This document shows, in pieces, positions 32,746 to 44,925 of a stretch of 64,000 bases of DNA. Made by a program: the position numbers and the translations under genes. The stretch spans positions 78,504,268 to 78,568,267 of the forward strand of contig NC_064831.1 in the NCBI RefSeq assembly GCF_024166365.1. Reading direction: 5' to 3'. This DNA is from Elephas maximus indicus (lineage: Eukaryota > Chordata > Mammalia > Proboscidea > Elephantidae). The notes under the pieces were generated by a model. It did not search any database, was not told the DNA's origin, and saw only the letters and a list, made by a program, of their open reading frames with translations. Within the stretch, counting starts at the first letter, position 1. Each line of letters starts with the position of its first letter.

Positions 32746-33103
32746 GTTGTTAGGTGGCTTTGAGTTGGTTCCGACTCAGAGTGACCTTATGTACAACAGA
32801 ACAAAACACTGCCCTGTCCTGTGCCATGCTCACAATCGTTGTTATGCTTAAGCCCATTGTTGCAGCCACGGTGTCAGAGCTCATCTTATTGAGGATCTTC
32901 TTCTTTTTCACTGACCCTCTACTTTACCAAGCACGATGTCCTTCTTCAGGGACTGATCCCTCCTGATAACATGTCCAAAGTATGTGAGGTGTATTCTCAC
33001 CATCCTTGCTTCTAAGGAGCATTCTGGCTGTACTTCTTCCAAGACAGATTTGTTAGTTCTTTTGGCAGTCCATGGTATATTCAATATTCTTTGACAATAC
33101 CAT
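32746..33103 (-). mobile_element. RTE 3' fragment, antisense
   Basis: ggttccgactcagagtgacc, catgctcacaatcgttgtta, cttcttcagggactgatccc, cttcttccaagacagatttg. 5'-truncated within the post-RT region; a 67-codon frame at 32908-33111 (minus) still reads the element. Confidence 0.93.
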
Positions 33104-33946
33104 AGGAGCATAATAATTTGTGACTCTTATTCTTTTTTATTTTCTTCATAGCTTGAGAGATTTGTGTAGCAGAATGCTTGTTTTGGTTTTCTGGGTCCAA
33201 TAACCTATCATTTGGCAAAACCTGGAGGCACTTATTTTAGCTTTCCCTTTAATATATAGATAAGAAACAGAAACTTACTCTGGCTAAATGCCTTACCCAA
33301 GGGCATAAAGTCATTGAGTCACTCAGAGTCAAGACATTCATCCTGGCAGCAAATTTGAAGGCATGCTCCTTCTCCTTTTGAGTTTGAAGGAGCATTGATG
33401 TCACAGAGCCCCATAGGCAGCTTAAGGGGACTTTGAGGAAGATGGGAATTTGGGAATATTATTCTTGTTGAGTTACGAGGGATCTTTGACTTATATCTCA
33501 TTGCCATTAGCACTGCAGGGTTGTGGGTGTTCACTTTCATGAGAGTGGTTGAGGTAGCAGCTGTAAGATTTCCCAGCCTAGATCTTTTGGGAATCTTTGC
33601 CTTTCCTCATCTCAGCAATGTCCGTTGAAAGAAAACATGATGAAACTAGGAAAATACTATGAGCTGAATAAAAAGAAGAGATTCAAGTGAGAAGTTGCTA
33701 TTGTCACTGTGATGCTTTTTTATATTAGAAACTATAATCCATGTGTGTTGGGAATAAGGATCATGGATCAGCTGCAAGCCACGGTTTATCCAATTTTAAT
33801 TCAAAGCTTGCCTTGAATGCCTCCTCTGTGCTTAGCACTGATACTGTGGTGGGAGGATAGAGGTGTGGGCTGTGATCCCTGACCCCCCTGTTCCCTAAAA
33901 TGTTTCAGAGAAAAATTTTACAAATTTGAATTATTTGTAACCAGTA
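33104..33946. other. Mostly unannotated; possible MIR near 33230-33345
   Basis: aagaaacagaaacttactct, gccttacccaagggcataaa suggest an antisense MIR. The rest is not recognised. Confidence 0.4.
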
Positions 33947-34149
33947 ACCAGTTGCCATCGAGTCCATTTCAACTCATGGCGACCCCATGTGTGTCAGAGT
34001 AGAACTGCACACCGTAAGGTTTTCAATGGCTGATTTTTTGGAAGAAGGTCACCAGCTCTTTCTTCTGAAACACCTCTGAGTGGACTGGAACCTCCAGCCT
34101 TTCAATTAGTGGTCAAGTACATTAACTGCTTGCACCACCCAGGGACTCC
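33947..34149 (-). mobile_element. AfroSINE (longer subtype), antisense
   Basis: gttgccatcgagtccatttc tail, gttttcaatggctgattttt body, tgcaccacccagggactcc head. Confidence 0.93.
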
Positions 34150-34589
34150 AAATTATTATAAGAATTATGAAACAGAAATTAATAAATTTCCAAAATTTCA
34201 GTTTTAGATAATAAGTGTTACAGGAAATCAGGCAGAAAGGGTTCCCAAATCTGTCAAAATAGTTGAGGGTCTATTTTAGGGGAAAGATAATGAGGTTTTA
34301 TTCATGTTAAATGAGGTACTCGTCAGACATCAGGGGGCAAAATTCAACGGGACCAAAGGACAGAAGACATTGGAACTAAACATGGAAATATGGCAGTCCC
34401 TGGCAGAGAGGTGATGGTGATGAGAGAAATAAGTTTGGAGAATGGTCTTCAAACAATGTGTAAGCCTGAGATATGGGAGTTTTACAAAAACTTAAACTAA
34501 TTTCTCAAATATATACTGTAATATGTTATCAACTATTTTAGAAAAAAATTAAACATCAAATCAAAATTTCAAAACAAGGCACAACAAAT
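34150..34589. other. Unannotated sequence
   Basis: AT-rich, nothing recognised. Confidence 0.4.
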
Positions 34590-35230
34590 GATCTCTATTT
34601 GCCTGGACTCACAGAGGAAGAAAGTAAGGGATAGGAGGAGGATGTGGAACGTGTGGCTAATTGCCTCCATGAATAACTTCTTTTTTTGCCATGAGATCAG
34701 GAGAACAAGGTGGTGCCTGGCTACCATTACTGAACATTTCGATCAAAGGTTCTATAGAAGAACCATGATCAAAAGGGGGAAAATGTAGAAAATAATTTCA
34801 AATTCTCATTAATTGCAGGATTTCTGAACCTTTGGAGGTTGGACAAACCCCTGAAAATATTGCCCTGAGATAATCTTTAAGCTTTAAACCAAAAATATCC
34901 CCTGAAGCCTTCTTAAAACCAAACAATAGTTTAGCTGAAATAGTAAAAAATAATGTTTGCTTTGAGCATTTTGCTCTTTTAAGAACTACCTATATGGGAT
35001 CAGATTGACAACAGGCACTCAAAAGATTAGATAGGAACCTTAGCTGGTAACGAGTTTATATTAATGATGGAGGGAAAACTCAGGAAAAGAGAGTGAGAAT
35101 GGTTGCACAGCTCAAAGAATGTAATCAATGTCACCAAATTGTACTTGTAGGAACTGTTGAATTGGTATATGTTTTGCTGTGTATATTCTCAACAATAACA
35201 ACAGCAAAATAAATAAATTTTTAAAATTTC
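34590..35230 (+). mobile_element. L1-type 3' UTR, sense, unbroken copy
   Basis: Full-looking 3' UTR of the lineage also seen antisense at 862-1105 and 8811-9126. Blocks: ccctgagataatctttaagc, taaaccaaaaatatcccctg, gcattttgctcttttaagaa, gaatgtaatcaatgtcacca, ttttgctgtgtatattctca, and an AACAAC then A-rich tail. It serves as an unoccupied reference for the insertion site of the 7.1-kb L1. Confidence 0.75.
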
Positions 35231-36221
35231 AAAGCAAACCATCAGTTAGTTATATGGAAGATTTTAGAATGTTGGAGCACATCTATGCTTAAACTGTGTT
35301 GCCAGTTCAATTCATTTTTCTCAGATACTAGATTTCAGGTTTTCCTGCCTCAGGATATATATTTGGTCTTTCTGTACAAGAGCCAGGGTTTTTTTTTTTT
35401 TCTTCTTCTAAATTTAAGCCTCTGTGTATCCAATCCTGGAAGCCAGTACAAGCAAACGCAATCATACATCTCATTGTAATAGTAGTATGTTGTACATACT
35501 TTTAATGCTCCTTGGTGGCCTTGTGTGTTATTGTAAGGGATTCAATTTTGAATTTAAATGTCTAAGCACACTCAATATTCAGGAAAAACAGTTTAAATTA
35601 CAAAAACCCAAACTGATACTAAAACTGGGCCAATGGGTCTGGGTCCAATGTGCAAGAAGCTAAATTCTCAGAGTTTGAGGAAGCATTCACATTTTATAAT
35701 TATACATATTCATATATGGGTAGAGGAAGGTGGTGGGCAAGATCAGTGAGTTTTAACTATTCTTAGTTTCTATTGATTTTTCATTATAATGATGCGGGGC
35801 TAAGACTTGGCACAGACGTGGCTGACAGACTTTGCTTTTGAAATGGGCTCGGCTACTGCAGATGACATATGTCTGATGATTTTGGCTCCCTGACATGAGT
35901 CTTTTCATTCCTTGAGATGAGTTCTCTTATGTTATTGAGCATGCATGGTGGCCTGGGGTCCTCTAAGTCATCTTTGTCTGTTCTGAACACACCTGACCTC
36001 TCTGAGCTGGTTAGACTTAGACTCATCTGGGGCTCTTCAGAGGTCTGCAAAACAACTTAGAGGAAGTGAGTGACATGGTGGGGAGGTGACTAAGAGTGGC
36101 CTGATAACAGGTGGAGTACTAATTAATTAGCTGTCTTCAGCCTCTATGGTCCCCTAACATTACCGTTTGCAACTATTTATCTGTGAGAATAGAGGCTATC
36201 TAGATACTGTGCAAATAAAAA
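35231..36221. other. Unannotated sequence
   Basis: No family recognised. A short poly(T) lies at 35389-35401. Confidence 0.45.
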
Positions 36222-36428
36222 GGAGCCCTGTGGGCTCAGTGGTTATGTGCTCAGCTTCTAACTGAAAGGTCAGTGGCTCAAATCCACAAGCCACTTCTTG
36301 GGAGAAAGATGTGGCAGTCCGCTTCCATAAAGATTTCAGCATTGAAAATCCAACAGAGCAGTTCTACTCTGTCCTATAAGTCTGCTAAGAGTCAGCATTG
36401 ACTCTAAGGCGATGGATTTGGTTTTTTG
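36222..36428 (+). mobile_element. AfroSINE (longer subtype)
   Basis: aggagccctgtgggctcagt head, gggagaaagatgtggcagtc body, aggcgatggatttggttttt tail. Confidence 0.92.
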
Positions 36429-36565
36429 CTCAAAAAAAAAAAAAAAATGTAGAGATAAATTGAATGTTATGCCTGATACAACACCAGAATACGCATCTAT
36501 TAAACATTTTATTTTCTTGAAGTCTGTCTTACTGTTCTCTGTTTGACTTGCTAACAAGTAATCGC

Positions 36566-36615
36566 TATACGATCACCAGAACTGACTCCACGGCAACAGG
36601 TTTTTGGTTTTGTAA
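36566..36615 (+). mobile_element. AfroSINE tail fragment
   Basis: Only about 50 bp: aactgactccacggcaacag followed by gtttttggttttg. Confidence 0.75.
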
Positions 36616-36730
36616 CTGCTGTAGTGTGGCGTTTAAAACACATCTGTAGTGAACACATCAGCCTCTTCAAATAGATGTTTTAAGAATCTGCATAAGATTT
36701 TTCTTTTATAAAAAGGTCTATGATTAAAAG

Positions 36731-36941
36731 GTAGGAACCCTGGTGGTGCAACGGTTAAGTTCTCAGCTGCTAACTGAAAGGTTGGTGGTTCGAACCCACC
36801 CAGTGGCGCCATGGAAGAAAGGCCTCGTGATCCGCTTCCATAAAGATTACAGCCAAAACAACTCTATGGGACAGTTATACTCTGTCACATGAAGTCTCTA
36901 TGAGGCAGAATTGGCTGGACAGCACCCGACAATAACAGCAT
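36731..36941 (+). mobile_element. AfroSINE with RTE-like tail
   Basis: aggaaccctggtggtgcaac head, gtggttcgaacccacccagt B-box region, and a tail ending acagcacccgacaataaca, closer to the RTE end than the usual GGGTTTGG tail. Confidence 0.92.
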
Positions 36942-36944
36942 GAT

Positions 36945-37376
36945 TAAAGGACATTTGAAAACCACTGATGGACGATCCAAAATCTCCAGGTCAGGCAGCA
37001 CACAGCTGACTCACTCCCAACAACTGGAGGTTAAATGATGACAAGTTGGATGCAGAATCCAGAGTGAGAAAGAGCTTTCCCAGAGCATCCAATATATGTT
37101 GGATGTAGGCCACATGATCAAGGAAACTCCCCTTACATCAGATACTTGAATAAAGGTGTGACTATTGTAAAAGCGTGACTTGTATAAGAGTGTGACTTGA
37201 GCAAAGGTACAACTCAAGATGCACCCCACCCTAATCCTGCCTCATTAACATATAGAGGTTAGGATTTGCAACACATGAAATAGAGGATAATTACATAATA
37301 TCACAAAATGGAGGATAATTACATATACTGGGAATCATGGCTTAGCCAAGTTGGCACATAACATTAACCATCACTG
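36945..37376 (-). repeat. LTR-like element, antisense
   Basis: On the minus strand, tatgtgccaacttggctaag, attttgtgatattatgtaat, gttaatgaggcaggattagg and gcatcttgagttg match the LTR at 45538-46059 in the same order. The 3' half differs and the outer end is not clear. Probably an ERVL/MaLR-type solo LTR, truncated. Confidence 0.6.
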
Positions 37377-37386
37377 AGGATTAATG

Positions 37387-37584
37387 AAACCAGTTGCAGT
37401 TGAGCTGACTCTAACTCATAATGACCCCCATATGTCATAGTAGAACTGTGCTTTATAGGGTTTTCAGGTTTTTAGAAGTAGACTGTCAGGCCTTTCTTCT
37501 GTGGTGCCTGTGGGAAAACTCAAACTTCCAACCTTTTGGTTAGCAGCCAAGCATGGTAACTCTTTGCACCACCCAGGGACTTCA
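37387..37584 (-). mobile_element. AfroSINE (longer subtype), antisense
   Basis: accagttgcagttgagctga tail, caggcctttcttctgtggtg body, tgcaccacccagggactt head. Confidence 0.92.
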
Positions 37585-38218
37585 GATGACTAATGTTATA
37601 ATGTAAAACAAAATTCTTTCTGGGAATTAACTAACACTCGTGTTTGGGAGGAGCCCCAGCTTGGCTGTGACCAAAGGAACCAGATTACATCTAAATGCTG
37701 ACTCTATCTGGTTATATGCTAATGTCTGAGAAGAGCCAGTGGCTCAAAGATGAGGAAGGGACTGGCCTGTGAGTCCCTGGGAGAAGGGTGGATGGAGGTG
37801 ACCCAGAAAAGGCTTCTGGGTGATGTTGGAGCTAGGAAGACTGAAGAATAAAGAATCTGGAAGTAGATGCAATGAGAAGAATTCGATGAGAGTGCTTTTT
37901 TTTCATTTTTGGTTGCTCAGGGGTGATAAATATAAGTTAAGGGCTGCTTATCAGTGAGGTCAAACACATGCCACTTTGAGTTCAGATGGACAGAATTTGT
38001 TTCAACCTAAAATGTGAGGTTAAATCCTGGATGTGGGAAGTGATAGAGCCTGGTTCCTCTATGGCCAAGGAAACAGGTGAAAGTAATTCTGACTTGTATA
38101 AAGGTAGAAGGAAGGGTGAACTAGGAACAACCAAGAATCAGAGCTGTAGGTGAAGCCAGACAATTGATGGGAAATGAAAAGCCATCAATCATCCTGTTGG
38201 TAAGCATTTACCAAGGCC
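37585..38218. other. Unannotated sequence
   Basis: No family recognised. Confidence 0.45.
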
Positions 38219-38231
38219 TAGCTAGTCTATG

Positions 38232-38393
38232 GAAACCCTGGTGCTGTAGTGGTTAAGTGCTACAGCTGCTAACCAAAGGGTCGGCAGTTCAAATCCACCA
38301 GGTGCTCCTTGGAAACCATGGGGCAGTTCTACTCTGTCCTACAGGGTCGCTATGAGTCGGAATCGACTCGATGGCACTGGATTTGGTTTGGTT
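38232..38393 (+). mobile_element. AfroSINE with 13-bp TSD
   Basis: Low-divergence sense AfroSINE: accctggtgctgtagtggtt head to gactcgatggcactggattt tail. TAGCTAGTCTATG is repeated exactly at 38219-38231 and 38394-38406. Confidence 0.95.
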
Positions 38394-38406
38394 TAGCTAG
38401 TCTATG

Positions 38407-39430
38407 CCAGGCTTGTTGTTAATCCTGTGGCTATAAAGGCAAAATACAGTCCTTGTCCTCCAGGAGCCTACAAATTAGGAGACAAAATCAGTAAGTAACT
38501 GCAATAGAGTGTGAGGGAGGCTGATGTGAAGGACAGACTAGGAACCAAAGGAAGGACAGCCAGCGTAGACTGGTCAGGTCTTAGAAGATTAGATATGAAT
38601 TAGCCAAGAAGTTAATAAATACAGGGGCACTTTCAGATATAAGAAACAATATGTGCAAAGGCAGGGAGGTGTGGTGACAAGGTGTAGATGGAGAAGAGCA
38701 AAGAGAATTTTGATTGAGAACTGTAAAGATGAAGCTTAGATCATCAGTGAGCAACACCATGAACCATCCAAGGTCTCCGCCCTCAAACAGCATATAGTCT
38801 AGTGAGGGAAACAGAGGGTCAAATAACTAAAATATACAATGCAATATGGAACCTTTGTGGGATTTTCTACTGCTGAAAACTACAATCACACTCAAGAGAA
38901 TAAACAGAGACTATTATAAGAAATAATTGCATCCTGGCTGTGACCAGATTTATGTGAATAGACAGCATCACTAAACTTCTTGATGAATCATACATATTGG
39001 AAATAAGGAAGGCTTTCTTTGATCGTGAGAAAAAATGCAGTGTTGTGAATGCAATAATAAATACCAAGAAGCTGATGTGATAGGGGAAGAGAAAATTAAC
39101 TATGAAATGGGGGAGGGTATCCCCTGAGGAGAGGAGATCTAGTTGTGTCTTTAAGGATGAAGAGATCTTTATTAAGAAGTCAAAGAGGGTTAAGGCCATT
39201 CTAGCAGCACAGAACAGGCTGTGCAAAGTCACAGGACGGAGAGGCAGCAATAGGGAGCTGGAGAGTAAAGCTGAAATTCCTGACTTTTGATTAGGAGGCT
39301 AGAAAAAAATGCTTGTGTTTGTAGAAAAAGTGAATGATAAAGAGGGTAGATTTTATTTTGTAAGTGTTGGGTAGCCCCTGAAGGATTTTAATCCAAAAAA
39401 AGGATAAGAAATAGTGAGCTTCAGGGAGAG
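38407..39430. repeat. Ancient repeat material, possibly L2-like, plus unannotated DNA
   Basis: gtccttgtcctccaggagcc (38450) and the stretch from 38740 to 38840 resemble the ancient repeat at 48305-48870, as does gcccctgaaggattttaatc near 39375. Boundaries and family are uncertain. Confidence 0.35.
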
Positions 39431-39714
39431 CTTAATCAGTTCTTTAAGCTAAGAAAAGTTAATTAGGAAATATGAGAGAATAGCCTCTATATAGTTAAGG
39501 TTTGAAATTTTGTTGAAATGTAGTTTTATATGTCTTGTCTTCTTTGAAAAGATAAGTGGAATTTTCAAAGACTACTGCCTACAGTGGGTAAGTTCCCTGA
39601 TCACTGGCAGGGAAAGCCTAAACCTGGGAAACTGGTAGGAACAGTTGCCTTCAAAAAAAGAGGTACCTGGCACATGCTCTCATTTCAAAAAAAGACAGTG
39701 TGTATATAGAGTGT

Positions 39715-39753
39715 GGGTGGGGCAAATGGTTAAGTGCTCAACTACTAACCCAA
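39715..39753 (+). mobile_element. AfroSINE, left part (split by RTE)
   Basis: ggggcaaatggttaagtgct head. It resumes at 40549. The 10-bp ACTAACCCAA at 39744-39753 is repeated at 40549-40558, as expected if the RTE inserted here. Confidence 0.9.
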
Positions 39754-40548
39754 TCTGCGTTATGCAGATAACACAACCTTGCTTGCTGAAAGTGAAGAGG
39801 ACTTGAAGCACTTACTAATGAAGATCAAAGATCACAGCCTTTAGTATGGATTGCACCTCAACATAAAGAAAATAAAAATCCTCACAACTGGACCAGTGAG
39901 CAACATCATGATAAACGGAGAAAAGATTGAAGTTGTCAAAGATTTCATTTTACTTGGATCCACAATCAACAGCCATGGAAGCAGCAGTCAAGAAATCAAA
40001 AGATGCATTGCATTGGGTAAATCTGCTGCATAGGACCTCTTTAAAGTGTTGAAAAGCAAAGATGTCACCTTAAAGACTAAGGTGTGCCTGACCCAAGCCA
40101 TGGTACTTTCAACCGCATCGTATGCATGTGAAAGCTGGACAATGAACAAGGAAGACCAAAGAAGAATTGACGCCTTTGAATTGTGGTGTTGGCGAAGAAT
40201 ATTGAATATACCACGGACTGCCAAAAGAACGAACAAATCTGTCTTAGAAGAAGTACAACCAGAATGCTCCTTAGAAGCAAGGATGGCGAGACTGCGTCTT
40301 ACGTACTTTGGACACGTTGTCAGGAGGGATCAGTCCCTGGAGAAGGCCATCATGCTTGGCAGAGTACAGCGTCAGCAGAAAAGAGGAAGACCCTCGAAGA
40401 GGTGGATTGACACAGTGGCTGCAACAATGAGCTCAAGCATAACAACGATTGTAAGGATGGCTCAGGACTGGGCAGTGTTTTGTTCTGTTGTGCATATAGT
40501 CGCTGTGAGTTGGAATCGACTTGACGGCACCTAACAACAACAACAACA
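39754..40548 (+). mobile_element. RTE LINE RT end to 3' tail, sense
   Basis: 5'-truncated RTE, starting just before the RT active site, whose codons read YADN instead of YADD. Post-RT frames at 39851-40033 and 40046-40534 (SYACESWTMNKEDQRRID motif) are split by a stop at about 40031. Ends with gacggcacctaacaacaaca and a clean (CAA)n tail. Young-looking copy. Confidence 0.95.
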
Positions 40549-40722
40549 ACTAACCCAAAGGTTGGCAATTTGAATGCACCCAGAGACACCTCAGAAGAAA
40601 GGCCTGGTAATCTGATCCCAAAAGGTCACAGCCTTGAAGTCCTGTGGAATGCAGCTCCACTCTACAACACATGGGGTCACCACAAGTTGAAATTGATTCA
40701 AGGGCAACTGGTTTACTGGTTC
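40549..40722 (+). mobile_element. AfroSINE, right part
   Basis: aaaggttggcaatttgaatg, agaagaaaggcctggtaatc, cacatggggtcaccacaagt, aagggcaactggtttactgg. Continues the element begun at 39715. Confidence 0.9.
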
Positions 40723-42690
40723 GGTAGAAAGGACAGAGCTAGGAGGGAGGCTTACATAGTGAAGACGTATCTTTTTGCCTCTTTTTATACTGCAACATGC
40801 GTGTGTATTATGTATCCTGTATTATTTAATTATTTATTTTTACCAAAAAAAAAATCTTTGTATAGGACTCCCCATTTGCATATAGTTTTATGAAACCAAT
40901 TTTATTTTATGATAAAAAAAGAATTTTAAAAGAACACATTTTGTAAGAAGGGACCATAACAACCACAACAAAAATTATGAGTGAGAGAGAAACATAGAAC
41001 CTTAATTCAATATCATGAAGACTGAAGCTTTGAATGAGTTAAAAAATGCAAAGACACTTAAAGCAACACAAGAGGTCTCTTAAGCTTTGTTTGTAGCAAG
41101 AAGTCTTTAGGCCCATTGCTGGCTGACAATGGCATTTTATCAGGTGGTAGCGGGGAGAGAGAGGTATTGCTAAATTATTTTTCTCTGGAGTTCTGTAGCA
41201 ACCGAGCTTGTCTTTAAATTAATAAGAACACGAGAAAAAAAAAAAGTAAAAATGGAATTACTTCTCAAAACAGATGAGAAGATGAGAAGTAAGGGCTTAC
41301 CTGTTTAAAGAAATTTAAATCCTTAGTCCAGAGTCCTAAAGGAACTTGCAAATGCAATCTCAAAGTCGCAAACCGTAATTGTGGAGGATTCTTGATGATC
41401 AGAAGATTAAATACAGGCAAAAGTGGTCATTATGAGTTTTGAAATTGAATGAGGACGATGAACCCTAGGTGTGATAGAAATTAACATGTGGACATTGCTC
41501 TCCTCAAATGCTGGGGGTAAATTGTTACCACCATTTCGCTAGTTACAGCCATCTGCCACAAAAAGCCATGGGTTTTAGGAGCTTGTGGATTGTCCATTCT
41601 CCTTCTGTGTCATTTTAGTGGTCACATCTCAAACATGTTGATCTTTTCCTGCCATTATCCCATCAGCCCAGGGGGTGACTGGCACCATCCTGGTTCCTGG
41701 TCACAAGACACATACATTGTTTTGTTTGACAGGCTTAGATCGATATCACTTGTTTTTCCATGGTCCTAGGGGAAACACTGGTTAGCTCTTAACTTTTAGC
41801 GGAGCTAACAGCAAAATCGTACTTAGAGACAGAAACAGGCTACGGAAGGAAAAAAAATGGCACAGGTACTGTTCAAGATATAGCTGAGCAGCCTGTTCCA
41901 AAATCAACAGTATTATACTACCAGAACAGTAATTCTCTCCTCCAGAGGCTACATGGGCCCCAAGTCATCCCGGGTCCACACAATCATTGTAGAGAAAGAC
42001 CATAGATGTGGAATTTAAAACAAGGTCTTGTTTATACCATTGCATTGGCAGAAAGGGATCAGGCAGCCCAGGTCTGGGTGGCGCCTGGATCCAGTAACTT
42101 TACCCATCAAAATCAGATGCTCTCTTTGTACTTGTAAACAACCTAAAGCCTTTCAAAGAACTCCCTTCTCTGCAGTCAACAGGGGGGAGGGACCTCAGGA
42201 TGCTCAAATCAGGAAAACAAGTGTCGTGAAGTCCAGCATAGAAGGAAAAGGAGGATCTGGATGTCATCAGTGAGCAGACTTCAAAAAGGCTATTTGAAAG
42301 GCACAGTGATATATTTGAAACAGGTCACCATATTTGTCCAGTAAAATATTTAAGATCTGTAAAAATTGGTTATATGTTTATCTTAGAGAATTAAGGATCT
42401 CTTTGTAAGATGAAATTTCAACTTTTAAAATACATGGAGTTCTGTCAGTCATAGAGGGATGATTTAATTATTACCACACAGAAATAGGGAGGCTTTTGTC
42501 TCTCTTATAAAACGAAAAGTTCTCTCTCCATCCTGTCTCCCTTTCTCCTTCTCTCCCTCCCTCCCTTCCTTAAATATTTATATATTTTTTACTCTATGTT
42601 AGGCCCTGTGCTAGATGAAAATACAAGGTTTCTTAGCTCTGTGTGCTCACATTCTGGTAGGGATGTCTGAGAGGTAAAGTAATGATTACC
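40723..42690. other. Unannotated sequence
   Basis: Almost 2 kb with no repeat I recognise. Short A-runs at 40843 and 41236, a CCCT-rich pyrimidine run at about 42528-42570. No convincing coding frame. Confidence 0.45.
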
Positions 42691-42866
42691 ACCTTGGATG
42701 GTGGAAATGGTTGATGCTCTTGGCTGCTAATAGAAAGGTTGGAGGTTTGAACCCACCCAGAGGTGCCTCAAAAGACAAGCTTGGCGATCTACTTTCAAAA
42801 ATTCAGCCATTGAAAATCTTATGGAGCACTGTTGGGAGTCAACTTGATGGCAACTTGTTTTGTTTT
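42691..42866 (+). mobile_element. AfroSINE (longer subtype), with internal deletion
   Basis: ggatggtggaaatggttgat head, ggaggtttgaacccacccag B-box region, tggagcact followed directly by gttgggagtcaacttgatgg, so about 30 bp of the usual core is missing. Confidence 0.9.
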
Positions 42867-43908
42867 TATTTTTCATTTAAGGAATGGCCTTTCTCTCTCT
42901 GCTCTTTTTTCTCTTCCCTTCCCCTGATCTCTCTTTCTATCATCTTCTCTTTTGGAACTCAACTGCGCTGAAGAAGAGTAACGGGTGATGTGTGTGTCAC
43001 CTTCTGAGTTTTGGCAGGAAGAGTAACTGCTAGAAGGGGTCTTAGGCACAATGCTAGTTTCTGATTACCGGTATTTAGCCCTGGCTCCCATGCCATTTGC
43101 TTTTCCACTGTAAAATCAATTCACCACCAGTGTCATCAACATAGTAACTAAAACGTACTGTGGATCTTGGTGTCCTTTCTCGCTAATAGGTTGAGTTCTG
43201 TCCTTTGACTTGGCCTTGGAAAGTATTTGCCGAATTCTTTGTGCCTTCAGGTGTCAGCCCTGGCCTCAACCACAATCCCAGGAAGAGCTGACTTTTTATG
43301 GCCACTAGATCATCATTTATCAAAAAGTGGTCACATAGATGTCTAGTTAGAGCTAGACAAATGCAGAAGGCTAACATTTGTAAACACACTGATAACCTAA
43401 AAAGCCTTTTCCCTTTGCTTTGGGGGGATTAAAAAAAAAAAAAAAGAAAACACAGGTAAGCTGCATCAGTTATGTGAACCTTATTGATAGCACAAACCAA
43501 ACAAAATATTTTTGTATAAAAGAGATGCATGGTGTACATATCTTTGATCTTTGTCTATCCTGAGCCTGGCTAATGGAACAAAAATTGTTTATCAAGGGCA
43601 AGGTTAACACGATGCCGGCCATTCATTCTACATGCTCTTTGTGGACTTCAGAAATGAGAGGCTCAAAGGCAATGGCCAATTCTCACCTCTGGCCATAAAG
43701 GGGTTTCCAGGAGAGCAGAAAGCCTGGATGGGGCCACATTCACATTTGTACTTTTAGTTATAGAGTCTACTGATGGAAAATTCCACAAAGCAGTAGTCTG
43801 GGGGCACTTTACTGATTTCAAAAAGTTTATTTTGGTTACTCCTGCCCACTACTCTATTTCTCAAAGAAAATGATGAATTTTCCCTTCATAGGAGGAAGAA
43901 ATACATTT
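42867..43908. other. Unannotated sequence
   Basis: Pyrimidine-rich at 42890-42960, poly(A) at 43431-43445. Nothing else recognised. Confidence 0.45.
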
Positions 43909-43919
43909 TGTTGTAGATT
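43909..43919. repeat. TSD of the inverted RTE, left copy
   Basis: TGTTGTAGATT, identical to 44915-44925. Confidence 0.85.
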
Positions 43920-44397
43920 GCTGCTGTTGTTAAGTGCCATTGAGTTGTTAGTTGCTGTCAAGCCGCCGAGGTGCCCAGTTCTGCACCATCCTCAAATCTT
44001 TGTTATGCTTGAGCCCATTGTCGCAGCCACTGTGTCAATCCATGTCTCTGAGGGTCTCCCTCTTTTTTCCCTGACCTTCTACTTTACCAAGCATGATGTC
44101 CTTCTCCAAGGATTGATCCCTCCAGATAACATGTCCAAAGTATGTGAGACATAGTCTCAACATCCTTGCTTCTAAGGAGCATCCTGGCTGTATTTCTTCG
44201 TAGACAGATTTGTTCGTTCTTACAGCAGTAAGTATCAAAAATAATTCAAAGGTGTCAGTTCTTCCTCGGTCTTCCTTATCCATTGTCCAGATGCACTATA
44301 GTTTTCAAGGTGACACTTTTGTCTTTAACATTTTAAAGAGGTCTGTTGCAGCGGATTTGCCTAATGCAATGTGTTGTTTGATTTCTTGACTACATCT
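43920..44397 (-). mobile_element. RTE 3' portion of a 5'-inverted copy
   Basis: Antisense RTE 3' end: gctgctgttgttaagtgcca tail, gcccattgtcgcagccactg, tttaccaagcatgatgtcc, then gcggatttgcctaatgcaat. Small internal deletions near 43935-43985. At 44397 the orientation flips. Confidence 0.92.
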
Positions 44398-44914
44398 ATG
44401 GAAAGAGACAATGGAAAAGCTCAATATCATCAGTCAGAACAAGGCCAGGGGCTGACTGCAGAACAGAACATCAATTGCTCATATGCAAGTTCAAGTTGAA
44501 GCTGAAGAAAATTAGAAAAAGTCCACGAGAGCCAAAGTATGCCCTTGAGTACATTCCACTTGAATTTAGAGACCATCTCGAGAATAGATTTGATGTGCTA
44601 AACACTAATGACTGAAGACTAGACAAGCTGTGGAATGACATCAAGGGCATCATACACGAAGAAAGCAAGAAGTCATTAAAAAGACAGGAAAGAAATAAAA
44701 GACCAAAATGGATGTCAGAAGAAACTCTGAAACTTGCTCTTAAACATCGAGTAGCTAAAGCAAGTGGAAGAAATGATGAAGTAAAAGAGCTGAACAGGAG
44801 ATTTCAAAGGGTGGCTCGAGAAAACAAAGTAAAGTATTATAATAACATGTACAAAGACCTGAAGTTAGAAAACCAAAAGGGAAGAATATGTTTGGTATTT
44901 CTCAAGCTGAAAGC
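44398..44914 (+). mobile_element. RTE internal portion, inverted relative to its 3' part
   Basis: Sense RTE sequence from upstream of the RT (endonuclease to RT linker). A 91-codon frame at 44712-44987 reads RPKWMSEETL-like upstream codons, then KELNRRFQRVARENKVKYYN, matching the linker of BovB/RTE-type polyproteins. Together with 43920-44397 it is bounded by an 11-bp TSD, so both parts form one insertion with an inverted 5' segment and no RT core. Confidence 0.85.
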
Positions 44915-44925
44915 TGTTGTAGATT
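44915..44925. repeat. TSD of the inverted RTE, right copy
   Basis: TGTTGTAGATT, exact match to 43909-43919. Confidence 0.85.

Noticed and set aside
40723..42690. Possible conserved non-coding or gene segment in a repeat-poor 2-kb stretch
   Set aside because: Lack of recognised repeats is not evidence of function; nothing in the sequence itself supports a gene.
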